Below, piece after piece: positions 16,826 to 26,118 of a stretch of DNA of 64,000 nt. The stretch spans positions 1-64,000 of the forward strand of contig JACQAO010000022.1 of NCBI GenBank assembly GCA_016194935.1, in the 5' to 3' direction. Numbering within the stretch: the stretch's first letter is position 1; each line of letters begins with the position of its first letter. This stretch comes from Betaproteobacteria bacterium. GTDB lineage: Bacteria; Pseudomonadota; Gammaproteobacteria; Burkholderiales; Rhodocyclaceae. Made by a program: the position numbers and the translations under genes. The notes under the pieces are model-generated. The model was not told the DNA's origin. It saw nothing but the letters and a program-made list of their open reading frames with translations, and did not search any database.

Positions 16826-16928
16826 ATTCCATTTCCAGATCGTTTGTGACGCGAAGGCGAGCCGCAGACAGTGCACGCTGCACGGCAAGGCGAAGTCGAC
16901 AAAGTCACGGATGATCTGGAAATGGAAT
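16826..16928. repeat. 103-bp imperfect palindrome between convergent genes
   Basis: Left arm 16826-16850 and right arm 16904-16928. The outer 16 bases (16826-16841 against 16913-16928) are perfectly complementary and most of the rest also pairs. The centre holds a smaller dyad with GTGCA/TGCAC arms (about 16871-16883), giving a branched or long-stem structure. The right arm includes the last base of the corA stop codon. It could be a bidirectional terminator or a dispersed mobile palindrome (MITE/REP-like); it lacks the T-tract of a simple terminator. Confidence 0.7.
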
Positions 16929-18013
16929 TAGCCCAGCCAGCGCCGCCGCCAGAACACCACGCCGAGAGTGACGGCGATGCCGGCTATCAGTCCCAGTGCG
17001 ATATAGAAGCCAAAGGGATTTTCCAGCAAAGGCATGACCCGGAAGTTCATGCCGAAAATTCCAGAAATCATGGTCGCCGGCATGAAGATCAGGGCGATCA
17101 CCGTCAGCGCGCGTACTTCCTGGTTCACCCGGTGGCTGAGACTCGACAGGTAGATGTCGAGCATGCCGGCGAGCAGGTCGCGGATGGCTTCCAGCGATTC
17201 GATCACATGCACCGTGTGGTCATACACGTCGCGCAGATAGGGCAGGGTTTCGGGCCGGAAGAAATCACCTTCGCCGCGCGCCAGCGTCGCAACGACTTCG
17301 CGCAGCGGCCACACGGCGCGGCGCAGCGTCAGCGTCTCGCGTTTCAACTGGTGCAGGGTGTGCAACACCCCGGGTGTGGCGCGATGCATCAATTCATCTT
17401 CAAGTAACTCGGTACGTTCGCCGATCTGCTCCAGCACCAGAAAATAGCGGTCGACCAGGGCATCCAGCAGGGCGTAGGCCAGGTAGTCGGCGGCAAGCCG
17501 GCGAATCTGCCCGCGCGCCTGGCGCAACCGCTCACGCACCGGGTCGAAGGAGCCGGTCGGGCGCTCCTGGAAGGTCAGCACGAACTCCTTGCCGAGCACG
17601 ATGCTCACCTGATCCGAGGAAACGCGCATGCTGTCGCGGTCGTAATCGAAGAAGCGCACCACCAGGTAGAGAGTGTCGCCGTAATCGTCCACCTTGGGCC
17701 GCTGGTCGGTGTTGAGAATGTCTTCGAGCACCAGTGGATGCAACTGGAAGCGGCGGCCCAGCGCGCGCATCGACTCGGCGTCGGGCAGGCCGTAAATGTT
17801 GAACCACAGCGTCGGCAGGCGCGCTGGATAGTCGAGCGCTTCGGCGATGCTGTCGAAGCTTCGTTCGACGATTTCTTCAGCGCCATACTCGATCAGGGTA
17901 ATGCTCAAGCGCTCGGTCTTGGCTTCGCCGACCGCTACCAGCGCTCCCGGTGGCAGGCCGGTTTTATGCGAGCGCAGCGCCCGGTTTTTCCTGACCTGTG
18001 CTTTGCCAGACAT
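16928..18013 (-). CDS. corA: CorA-family magnesium/cobalt transporter
   Basis: A 361-residue protein with a large cytoplasmic N-terminal domain (conserved HPLVLEDILN and DQVSIVLG segments), a long helix, and two C-terminal membrane segments. The signature GMN motif is at residues 321-323, between them. CorA pentamers import Mg2+ (also Co2+/Ni2+) down the membrane potential. It is monocistronic, convergent with the glc operon and divergent from the HD-GYP gene across 160 bp. Confidence 0.93.
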   Translation of the reverse strand: MSGKAQVRKNRALRSHKTGLPPGALVAVGEAKTERLSITLIEYGAEEIVERSFDSIAEALDYPARLPTLWFNIYGLPDAESMRALGRRFQLHPLVLEDILNTDQRPKVDDYGDTLYLVVRFFDYDRDSMRVSSDQVSIVLGKEFVLTFQERPTGSFDPVRERLRQARGQIRRLAADYLAYALLDALVDRYFLVLEQIGERTELLEDELMHRATPGVLHTLHQLKRETLTLRRAVWPLREVVATLARGEGDFFRPETLPYLRDVYDHTVHVIESLEAIRDLLAGMLDIYLSSLSHRVNQEVRALTVIALIFMPATMISGIFGMNFRVMPLLENPFGFYIALGLIAGIAVTLGVVFWRRRWLG

Positions 18014-18173
18014 GAATTTTCTCCGTTGCCGGTGGTAAGCTTAGCCCTGCGGACCGGCACGGTCGGATTATGCCAAATCGGATAACCTGCCGTGCGGCTT
18101 ATTTTCCGGGCGTGCTTGCCATGCACGGGGATAGCGCGAATAATCCGGCGCAGGGTATCCCTGACAAAATCAC

Positions 18174-19466
18174 ATGAGCGAAGACCCACCGAGTTATCTG
18201 CTGCCCGAGCAACTGCGCGTTGGTGTTTACGTGATGCTTGACCTGCCTTGGTTCAAGCATAATTTTGCGGTCAGCGATTTCAGGATACGCACGCCGGAAC
18301 AGTTGCGCGAGGTGCTTGATCTGCGCTTGCCCCGCTACCGCTACGACCCTCGGCGCAGCGACACGTCAGGGGACGGGACGCCTGCCGCAGAAACCGATGG
18401 TTCGACGCGCGCCAGTCAGGCCGGGATGACGGATGATCCGGCGCAAGCCGCCAAGCGCAAGCGAATAGAGATACTGGCGCAGCGCGCACGGCAAATCGCC
18501 CATGTGGAAAAGGCCTTCGTCAAAGCAGCCACGGTGATGAAGAATCTCCACCGGAATCTGCAAGCGCGCCCGAAAGAAACCCTGGAGGAGGTGGACGGCC
18601 TGATCGGCGAGATGGTCACGGTGTTCCTCAACAGCACGGATGTAACGCTGCATGTGATGGGGGATAAGGTCGGCGGCGATGAAGTCTATTACCACAGCCT
18701 GAACGTGACGATACTCACCATGATGCTCGCCAAGGAGCTGGGATTTACCACCAGGGCGGCGCGCCAGATGGGCGTCGGGGCGATGCTGCATGATATTGGC
18801 CTGTCCGGGATTCCCAGCCAGGTGCTGATGAAAAGCCAGGACGAATATTCCAGCGCCGAGCGCCAGTTGCGCGCCATGCATGTCAACTACGGGGTGGAAG
18901 TCGGGCGGCGTCTCGGACTGTCGCCGGAGGCCCTGGCGATCATCGAGCAGCATCACGAAATGTGCGATGGCAGCGGCTACCCGAATGCCCTCAAGGAGGC
19001 GCAGATGACGCCCGAGGCGCGGCTGGTGTCGCTGGTCAATTGTTACGACAACCTGTGCAATCCGGTGGACTCCGCCAAGGCGCTGACGCCGCATGAGGCC
19101 CTGTCCTCCATTTTTTCGCAACGCCGCAGCAATTTTGAAGGGCGCGCATTGCAACTGATGATCCGCAGCTTGGGGGTCTACCCGCCGGGTTCCATCGTGC
19201 AATTGTCGAACAAGGCGCTAGCGTCGGTTTTTTCCATCAATCCGAAGAACCCGCTGCGGCCCTGGGTGCTGGTGTATGACGCCGAGGTGCCGAAAGAGGA
19301 GGCGATCATGCTGGATCTTGAGCAGGAGCCCGAGATCACCATCGTCAAATCCATGCGTCCGGACGTGTTGCCACCCAAAGTGATGGCCTACCTCAATCCG
19401 CGCAAACGGATTACTTATTTTTTCGATGGCGGCGCTGATGCCGCAGCTCGACCGAAGGGCGCTTGA
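18174..19466 (+). CDS. HD-GYP phosphodiesterase with DUF3391 N-terminal domain
   Basis: A 430-residue soluble protein. The N terminus (LRVGVYVMLDLPWFKH…) is a DUF3391 domain. The catalytic half has H206D in MLHDIG, HHE and DGSGYP in place of GYP-family motifs, so it should hydrolyse c-di-GMP. Stop and the GTG start of the hybrid kinase abut directly (TGAGTG at 19464-19469), so the two are translationally coupled and probably form one signalling pathway. Together with the cyclase at 9864-10856 and the EAL protein at 41432-42616 it forms a c-di-GMP network. Confidence 0.9.
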   Translation: MSEDPPSYLLPEQLRVGVYVMLDLPWFKHNFAVSDFRIRTPEQLREVLDLRLPRYRYDPRRSDTSGDGTPAAETDGSTRASQAGMTDDPAQAAKRKRIEILAQRARQIAHVEKAFVKAATVMKNLHRNLQARPKETLEEVDGLIGEMVTVFLNSTDVTLHVMGDKVGGDEVYYHSLNVTILTMMLAKELGFTTRAARQMGVGAMLHDIGLSGIPSQVLMKSQDEYSSAERQLRAMHVNYGVEVGRRLGLSPEALAIIEQHHEMCDGSGYPNALKEAQMTPEARLVSLVNCYDNLCNPVDSAKALTPHEALSSIFSQRRSNFEGRALQLMIRSLGVYPPGSIVQLSNKALASVFSINPKNPLRPWVLVYDAEVPKEEAIMLDLEQEPEITIVKSMRPDVLPPKVMAYLNPRKRITYFFDGGADAAARPKGA

Positions 19467-22199
19467 GTGAATACCGACACATTACTGCTTGAAGCCTCCG
19501 GCGAAATTCTGATGCTGGTTGATGCACGGACGCTGAAAATTTTCGCCGTCAACCGCGTCGCGCGGGAAAAACTGGGCTATGCGGAGGACGCTCTGGTCGG
19601 CCTGCCGGTCGGCGAGATCGAATGCGCTCTCTCGGATATTTTCTTCTGGGACGATGTGCGCGCCAATCGCGGCAGCACTGAGGTCGAAGGCGCTTATCGC
19701 TGCGCCGACGGGACGGTGCTGAACGTCACCAAAACCGCACGCCTGGCGGGGGAGGATGCCGCGCTGTTTGCCGTGCGGGCGATTCCGGCCGGGTATCAAC
19801 AGCGTATCGCGGATCAACTGGAGAAGATGAGCTCGCATATGAGCGCGACGCTTGAAGCCACCGCCGACGGGATTCTGCTGATTGATCGTGATGGCGCGAT
19901 CCTCAACATGAATCGGCGCTTTTCGGAGATGTGGAAGTTCCCCAATGATTTGCTGATGAATCGTGACGACGCTGGCATCCTGACCCATATGGCGCGGCAG
20001 GTCGGCATGCCGCGATCAGACGCGCATAGCCAGCCGATACCCGGCGGAGACACTGAAGGCGATACTTTTGATACGCTCCACTTAAAGGATGGTCGTGTCT
20101 TCGAGCGCGCCTCGCATTCGGCGCGCGATGGGGAGCGGATCATCGGCCGGGTGTTTTCCTATCGTGATGTGACCGAGCGCTATCGCACGCAGCAGGAACT
20201 GATCGTCGCCCGCGACGAGGCCAAGCGCGCCAACCAGGCCAAGAGCCAGTTTCTCGCCAGCATGTCGCACGAAATCCGCACGCCCATGAACGGCGTCATC
20301 GGCATGACCCAATTGCTGCTCGGCACGCCCTTGAACGAGGAGCAGCAGGAATTCGCGCTGATCGTCAAGAACAGCGGAGAAGCGCTGCTCACCATCATCA
20401 ATGACATCCTGGATTTTTCCAAGATCGAAGCCGGCAAGCTCAATCTGGAAAGCATCGACTTCGACCTGACCAGCATGCTGGAGCAGACCGTCGACATGCT
20501 GGCGATCCGCGCCCATGTCAAAGACCTGGAACTGATCCTCGCGCTGGAACCTGGGCTGCCGCGCTGGCTGCGCGGCGACCCTGGGCGGCTGCGGCAGATA
20601 CTGATCAACCTGGCCGGCAACGCCATCAAGTTTACCTCGGTCGGCGAAGTGGTCATCGAGGTCGGCGCGCAAGTGGTGGCTGAGCGCCATGTGATGTTGC
20701 GGTTTGCGATCCGCGATAGCGGCATCGGGATTCCCGCCGACAAGCTTGACGCCTTGTTCACTCCATTTACCCAGGTCGACGATTCGGTGACGCGCAAGTT
20801 CGGCGGCACCGGCCTGGGCCTGTCGATTTCCAAGCAATTGGCCGAGCTGATGGGCGGCGGCATCGGCGTCGCCAGCGAGGAAGGCGCGGGCTCCACTTTC
20901 TGGTTCACCGTTCCCTTTGAGCGGCAAGTCGCACGTGAGCGGGACCCGGCGCAGTTGCCTGAAGCCGATCTGGCGGGTTGCCGGGTTCTGGTGGTCGACG
21001 ACAATGCCACTAACCGGCGCCTGCTGAGTGCATGGCTGAAATTATGGGGCTGCCTGCCCGAGGAAGCCGCCGGAGGGGGCGCCGCCCTGGAGCAAATGCA
21101 GCAGGCGGTGGCGCAACAAAGACCGTTCGAGATTGTCATCATCGACATGTACATGCCGGAAATGGATGGCGTGACCCTCTCCGGTCTGATCCACAGCGAT
21201 CCGCAGTTGGCCGGGGCGCGTCGGGTGATGCTGACATCCGCTGCGCTACGCGGGGACGGCGAGCGTTTCCGCGAGGCCGGCTTCGATGCCTACCTGACCA
21301 AGCCGATCAAGGAAGATCACTTCCGCCGCTGTCTGGCGGCGTTGCGCGGCGCCGGCACGACCAGCGCCCCCCTGCCGATGCTGACCCGCCATACGCTGGA
21401 AGAATCGATCCGGCGCGAGGCGCGAATTCTGCTGGTCGAAGACAACCCGACCAACCAGAAAGTCGCCTGCGCCATGTTGCGCAAGCATGGTTATCATGTG
21501 GAAGTCGCGGGGAATGGGCAGGAAGCGCTGGCCGTCCTGTGCAACACCGTCTACCACCTGGTGCTGATGGATTGTGAGATGCCGGTCATGGACGGGTTCG
21601 AAGCGACCCGCCGGATACGCGCCGGCAATCCGCCGGTGCTCGACCAACGCATTCCCGTCGTGGCCATGACGGCAAACGCCATGCAGGGCGACCGGGAGCG
21701 CTGTCTGGCGGCGGGCATGGATGATTATTTATCCAAGCCGGTCAGCATTACCCAGTTGATTTCCACCGTCGAGCGCATCCTCGGGCCGACTACCAATGCC
21801 GTGGTGCGCATCGACGGCGCCGTTCCGCCCGCAGCGACCAGTGCTCCGGTGTTCGACGCCAAAGGCATGCTGGCGGACCTGGCGGGGGATCGGGATATTG
21901 CCAGGATCATGCTGAAAGAACTGCTCAAGGATACCCCCGTGCGTACCGACGATCTGACGCAGGCGATGGCCGCCGGCGATGTACAGCGGGCCTGCCGCGA
22001 GGCGCATACGCTCAAGGGTTTGGCGGCGGGCGGCGGGGCGCGCCCTCTGCGCGATATCGCACGAAAAGTGGAAGCTTGTTGCCACGAGGGGCGCCTGGAT
22101 GAGGCGGCCCAGCATCTGCCGGCGCTGCGCGCCAGACTCAAGGAAGTGCTGTCCGAATGGCGCGCCTTTATTGCCGACGGGAACGACCTGGCGCGATAA
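19467..22199 (+). CDS. Hybrid sensor histidine kinase (PAS-PAS-HisKA-HATPase-REC-REC-Hpt)
   Basis: A 910-residue soluble kinase. Two PAS-like domains (about 5-110 and 118-240) precede HisKA with His268 in MSHEIRTPMNG, a HATPase_c domain (GTGLGLSI), receiver 1 (Asp560 in IIDMYMP), receiver 2 (Asp702 in LMDCEMP) and a C-terminal Hpt domain (His847 in AHTLKG). The whole phosphorelay is in one chain, so the final acceptor must be a separate protein. GTG start directly follows the HD-GYP stop. No transmembrane segment, so it senses a cytoplasmic signal. Confidence 0.92.
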   Translation: MNTDTLLLEASGEILMLVDARTLKIFAVNRVAREKLGYAEDALVGLPVGEIECALSDIFFWDDVRANRGSTEVEGAYRCADGTVLNVTKTARLAGEDAALFAVRAIPAGYQQRIADQLEKMSSHMSATLEATADGILLIDRDGAILNMNRRFSEMWKFPNDLLMNRDDAGILTHMARQVGMPRSDAHSQPIPGGDTEGDTFDTLHLKDGRVFERASHSARDGERIIGRVFSYRDVTERYRTQQELIVARDEAKRANQAKSQFLASMSHEIRTPMNGVIGMTQLLLGTPLNEEQQEFALIVKNSGEALLTIINDILDFSKIEAGKLNLESIDFDLTSMLEQTVDMLAIRAHVKDLELILALEPGLPRWLRGDPGRLRQILINLAGNAIKFTSVGEVVIEVGAQVVAERHVMLRFAIRDSGIGIPADKLDALFTPFTQVDDSVTRKFGGTGLGLSISKQLAELMGGGIGVASEEGAGSTFWFTVPFERQVARERDPAQLPEADLAGCRVLVVDDNATNRRLLSAWLKLWGCLPEEAAGGGAALEQMQQAVAQQRPFEIVIIDMYMPEMDGVTLSGLIHSDPQLAGARRVMLTSAALRGDGERFREAGFDAYLTKPIKEDHFRRCLAALRGAGTTSAPLPMLTRHTLEESIRREARILLVEDNPTNQKVACAMLRKHGYHVEVAGNGQEALAVLCNTVYHLVLMDCEMPVMDGFEATRRIRAGNPPVLDQRIPVVAMTANAMQGDRERCLAAGMDDYLSKPVSITQLISTVERILGPTTNAVVRIDGAVPPAATSAPVFDAKGMLADLAGDRDIARIMLKELLKDTPVRTDDLTQAMAAGDVQRACREAHTLKGLAAGGGARPLRDIARKVEACCHEGRLDEAAQHLPALRARLKEVLSEWRAFIADGNDLAR

Positions 22200-22232
22200 T
22201 GGTCTCATGTAAAAGCAACCTGAGAACCACTC

Positions 22233-22478
22233 ATGGATGAATTGAAGACACTCGAATCTCTTGGCTTTACCCTGCCCAGCCCGGCCTACATTGCCGGCGC
22301 CATCATCTTCAGCATCATCGGTTACGCGGCATACCGGTATGGAAAAAAAGCCGGCATGGCCGCCGTCAAATGGATCGGGGTCGCTTTGATGCTGTACCCC
22401 TATGCAATATCCGAGACCTGGCAGTTGTATGTCGTGGGCGGCGCATTGTGTGCAGGCTTGTACATCTACCGCAAGTAG
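22233..22478 (+). CDS. Small two-helix membrane protein
   Basis: An 81-residue protein with hydrophobic stretches at about residues 17-36 and 45-75 separated by a basic loop (RYGKKAGMAAVK). I do not recognise a function. It starts 33 bp after the kinase and may be co-transcribed or independent. The convergent gmd gene ends 57 bp downstream. Confidence 0.7.
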   Translation: MDELKTLESLGFTLPSPAYIAGAIIFSIIGYAAYRYGKKAGMAAVKWIGVALMLYPYAISETWQLYVVGGALCAGLYIYRK

Positions 22479-22534
22479 CTGCGTATCCTTGCTGCTGGGG
22501 CGGCGCTACGGCACGGCACTACGGCACTATGGCA

Positions 22535-23467
22535 CTACTCGTGAAAATCCATAGTCTTGAAGCCGTGCTTCTTGATGAGTTCGTCGCGTTCGGCGGAACT
22601 TAGGTCTGCCCGCACCATTTCAGCGACGAGCTGTTTGAAAGTAATCTTCGGCGTCCAGCCGAGTTTTTCTCTGGCCTTGCTGGCGTCGCCCAGCAAGGTC
22701 TCGACTTCGGTCGGGCGGAAGTAGCGGGGGTCGATGGCGATGATGCATTTTCCCTGAGCATCGTAGCCTTTTTCCCCGGCGCCTTCACCTTCCCAGCGTA
22801 TCGTCATGCCGAGTTCCCCGGCTACAGCGACCACAAAATCCCGCACGCTGTATTGCACGCCGGTGGCGATCACGAAATCCTCGGCTTGCTGTTGTTGCAG
22901 CATCAGCCACTGCATTTCCACATAGTCCCTGGCGTGATAGGCCTCGCGGTAGTTGACGGTGATCCAGTAGGCATACAGCTTGGCGACGGCGTAGGGGCTG
23001 CGTGGGTAGAAAGGCGTGGTTTCCTTCTGCGGCGTTTCCCGCACCAGGCCATACAGCTCGGAGGTGCTGGCCTGGTAGAAGCGGGATTTTTTTTCCAGGC
23101 CGAGAATACGGATGGCTTCCAGCACGCGCAGCGCTCCCAGCGCGTCCGAGTTGGCGGTGTATTCGGGCGCCTCGAAACTCACCGCCACATGGCTCTGCGC
23201 GGCCAGGTTGTAGATTTCATCCGGCTGAACCTGCTGGATGATGCGTACCAGGCTGCTGGAATCCGTCATGTCGCCGTGATGCAGGATGAACTTGCGGTTG
23301 GTCTCGTGCGGGTCCTGGTACAGATGGTCGATACGGTCGGTGTTGAACAACGAACTGCGGCGCTTGATGCCATGCACCACATAATTCTTGCTGAGCAGGA
23401 ATTCGGCAAGGTAAGCGCCATCCTGGCCGGTGACGCCGGTAATCAAGGCAATTTTTTGCTGAGTCAT
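22535..23467 (-). CDS. gmd: GDP-mannose 4,6-dehydratase with internal deletion
   Basis: A 310-residue Gmd; the usual length is about 345-375. The NADP-binding [10 protein letters not shown], the STSELYG serine/threonine site and Y159AVAK163 are intact. However, NYREAY (ending at Tyr177) runs straight into [11 protein letters not shown]. In other Gmd proteins these are separated by about 53 residues containing the ACNGILFNHESP and RDWG segments. The missing block helps form the GDP-sugar pocket and the tetramer contacts, so activity is doubtful. The frame is kept. Last gene of manC-fcl-gmd. Either a real in-frame deletion or an assembly error. Confidence 0.85.
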   Translation of the reverse strand: MTQQKIALITGVTGQDGAYLAEFLLSKNYVVHGIKRRSSLFNTDRIDHLYQDPHETNRKFILHHGDMTDSSSLVRIIQQVQPDEIYNLAAQSHVAVSFEAPEYTANSDALGALRVLEAIRILGLEKKSRFYQASTSELYGLVRETPQKETTPFYPRSPYAVAKLYAYWITVNYREAYHARDYVEMQWLMLQQQQAEDFVIATGVQYSVRDFVVAVAGELGMTIRWEGEGAGEKGYDAQGKCIIAIDPRYFRPTEVETLLGDASKAREKLGWTPKITFKQLVAEMVRADLSSAERDELIKKHGFKTMDFHE

Positions 23468-23483
23468 GAGTTGGGCTTCCTGA

Positions 23484-24461
23484 TTATTTCATTGATTGGG
23501 ACAGAGTTTGCAGATAGTCGGCATAGGCCAGGGCGATGCCTTCAGGCAGCGCAGTCCGCGCTTTCCAGCCCAACTGCGTCATGCGCGAAACATCGAGCAG
23601 TTTGCGTGGAGTGCCGTCAGGTTTGCCGGCGTCGAAGCGTAACTGCCCGCTAAACCCGACCGTGCGGGCGACGGTCTCAGCCAACTCGCGGATGCTGAGA
23701 TCTTCGCCGCAGCCGATGTTGATCAGCGGCGGCTGTTGTTCCGAGAACAGTTCGCCGTAGCGGTCTTCGGGCAGTTGCATCAGGTGTACGCAGGCATCGG
23801 CCAGGTCGTCGCTGTGGAGAAACTCCCGACGCGGCTTGCCGCTGCCCCATACCACCACTTCCCGCGCGCCGCTCTGCCTGGCTTCATGCATCTTGCGGAT
23901 CAGCGCGGGCAGCACATGGGAATTGGCGAGATCATAGTTGTCGCCCGGGCCGTAGAGATTGGTGGGCATCGCCGTCAGATAGCGCGTCCCGTATTGCCGG
24001 TTGTAACTCCAGCACATTTCGATGCCGGCGATCTTGGCCACGGCATACGGGCGGTTGCTGGCTTCCAGCGGCCCCGTCAGTAAATATTCTTCCTTGATCG
24101 GCTGCGGGCAATCGCGCGGATAGATGCAACTGGAGCCGAGGAACAGCAGACGCCGGACGCCCGCGCGCCAACTGGCGTGAATGACATTGGTCTGGATCGC
24201 CAGGTTGCTGAGGATGAATTCCGCCGGATAGATGTTGTTGGCGTTGATGCCGCCGACTTTGGCGGCGGCCAGAAAAACGTAGTCGGGTTTCTCGGCGGCG
24301 AAAAATTTTTCCACTGCGGCCTGGTCGGTCAGGTCGAGTTCGGCATGGCTGCGCAGCAACAGATTGGCGTAGCCGCGTTTGCTTATTGTTAGCGCACGAA
24401 CCAGGGCGGCACCCACCAGGCCGCGATGTCCTGCGACGTAGATTTTTGCCTGGGGATTCAT
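23484..24461 (-). CDS. fcl: GDP-L-fucose synthase
   Basis: A 325-residue SDR epimerase/reductase: [10 protein letters not shown] for NADP, GSSCIYP and the YAVAK catalytic pair, and the C-terminal GTPRKLLD segment of WcaG/Fcl. It converts GDP-4-keto-6-deoxymannose to GDP-L-fucose, the step after Gmd. Start at 24461 overlaps the manC stop by 4 bp; the open frame further upstream is shadow of manC. gmd follows after 16 bp. Confidence 0.93.
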   Translation of the reverse strand: MNPQAKIYVAGHRGLVGAALVRALTISKRGYANLLLRSHAELDLTDQAAVEKFFAAEKPDYVFLAAAKVGGINANNIYPAEFILSNLAIQTNVIHASWRAGVRRLLFLGSSCIYPRDCPQPIKEEYLLTGPLEASNRPYAVAKIAGIEMCWSYNRQYGTRYLTAMPTNLYGPGDNYDLANSHVLPALIRKMHEARQSGAREVVVWGSGKPRREFLHSDDLADACVHLMQLPEDRYGELFSEQQPPLINIGCGEDLSIRELAETVARTVGFSGQLRFDAGKPDGTPRKLLDVSRMTQLGWKARTALPEGIALAYADYLQTLSQSMK

Positions 24462-25915
24462 GGTGTGTCCTGCCGCCCGTAGTGGTCCTCGAAGCGCACG
24501 ATATCGTCCTCGCCCAGATAAGCGCCCGACTGGACTTCGATGATTTCCAGCGGGATGTCGCCGGGATTGGCGAGGCGATGGGTTTCCCCGAGCGGAATGT
24601 AAGTGCTCTGGTTCCGGGTGAGCCGCAGCGTTTTGTCGCCGCAAACAACCTCGGCGGTTCCCGAGACCACTACCCAGTGCTCGGCGCGGTGATGATGTTT
24701 TTGCAGGGAGAGGCTGGCCCCAGGCCGAACCATGATGCGCTTGACCTTGAAGTGGTGACCCTCGTCGATGCTGTCGTACCAGCCCCAGGGACGATGCACC
24801 TTGCGATGCAACTGATGTTCCTCGCGCTGCCGGGTGTCCAGTTCTGCGACGATCTGTTTCACCTCCTGGCTGCGCGAGCGCTCAATCACCAGCACCGCGT
24901 CCGGCGTTTCCACCACAATCACATTGTCCATGCCGACTACGCTCACCAGGCGGCTGGTGGCGTGCACCAGACTGTTGCGGCTGCCGGCCAGCATGACATC
25001 GCCGACGCTGACATTACCCGCAGCGTCCTTGTCCGACACCTGCCACACGGCGTCCCAGGCGCCGAGGTCGTTCCAGCCGGCATCCAGCGGCAGCATGCGC
25101 AGGCTGATGCCGCTGCCGGGGCATTTTTCCATCACCGCGTAATCCACCGAATCCGCAGGGATCGCATTGAATTCGGCTTTGCCCGGGCGCAGCAGTTTGT
25201 CATCCAGGGTTTTGACATCCCAGGCGGTACTGGCGGCATGTGCGATGTCGGGCCGAAAGTATCCCAGCGCCACCATCCACGCTGAAGCCCGCAATACGAA
25301 AATCCCGCTGTTCCAGTAATAACCGCCCTCGGCAAGATAGTGCTGCGCTGTTTCCAGATCCGGTTTCTCGACAAACTGCACTACCCGGAGTGCGGATTTG
25401 TCGTCGGCGTTTTTCTGTGCGCGAATATAGCCATAGCCGGTCTCGGGCCGATCCGGGCGAATGCCGAGTATCACGATGGCGCCTTCCGCAGCCTCGCGGA
25501 TCGCTGCTTGCAGCGCGAGGGTGAAGGCAGGCGCATCACGGATGGTTGGATCGGCGGGAGACACCACCAGTATCGGATCGGCGCCGCTGTCGAGTGCCGC
25601 CAGCGCCGCCAGAGTCAGGGCCGGCGCGGTGTTGCGGCCGGACGGCTCCAGCAGCACGGCAGCCGGGGTGATGCCGCATTCGCGCAGTTGTTCCAGCATG
25701 AGAAAGCGATGCGCTTCGTTGCCGACAATGAGCGGGGCGCGCGCTACGATATCCTCTGCTGCGAGTTGAGCCAGGCGCTGTGCTGCTTGCTGGAACAGGC
25801 TTTCGTTGCCGCTCAAGGCAAGAAACTGCTTGGGAAACCCGGCCCGCGACAACGGCCACAGTCTGGCGCCCGCGCCACCGCAGAGGATTACGGGTTGAAT
25901 CTGGAGGGGGCTCAT
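24458..25915 (-). CDS. manC: Mannose-1-phosphate guanylyltransferase / mannose-6-phosphate isomerase
   Basis: A 485-residue bifunctional ManC/AlgA: N-terminal nucleotidyltransferase with [13 protein letters not shown] and FVEKP, and C-terminal cupin isomerase ([27 protein letters not shown]). It makes GDP-mannose for the fcl/gmd pair. ATG 25915 is used because similarity to the family begins there; the frame extends 20 codons upstream. First gene of the operon, divergent from the lipase gene. Confidence 0.93.
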   Translation of the reverse strand: MSPLQIQPVILCGGAGARLWPLSRAGFPKQFLALSGNESLFQQAAQRLAQLAAEDIVARAPLIVGNEAHRFLMLEQLRECGITPAAVLLEPSGRNTAPALTLAALAALDSGADPILVVSPADPTIRDAPAFTLALQAAIREAAEGAIVILGIRPDRPETGYGYIRAQKNADDKSALRVVQFVEKPDLETAQHYLAEGGYYWNSGIFVLRASAWMVALGYFRPDIAHAASTAWDVKTLDDKLLRPGKAEFNAIPADSVDYAVMEKCPGSGISLRMLPLDAGWNDLGAWDAVWQVSDKDAAGNVSVGDVMLAGSRNSLVHATSRLVSVVGMDNVIVVETPDAVLVIERSRSQEVKQIVAELDTRQREEHQLHRKVHRPWGWYDSIDEGHHFKVKRIMVRPGASLSLQKHHHRAEHWVVVSGTAEVVCGDKTLRLTRNQSTYIPLGETHRLANPGDIPLEIIEVQSGAYLGEDDIVRFEDHYGRQDTP

Positions 25916-26118
25916 CGGAGGCTGGATCACGGATGATGATAAGCAAGGGACGAATTTTAAGCTAATTTCAGCCATTTCCGACGCCTGACCCGCCTATTCT
26001 CAAGGCGCGCCACCTGCGATTAACTCGTACTCGTGTACCCACCGTCTCCCCTGCTATAAAAAAATCCGTAACATGCGGAATGTTTGTTGCAGACCACTCA
26101 CCCCCAGGAGAAGCTGAC

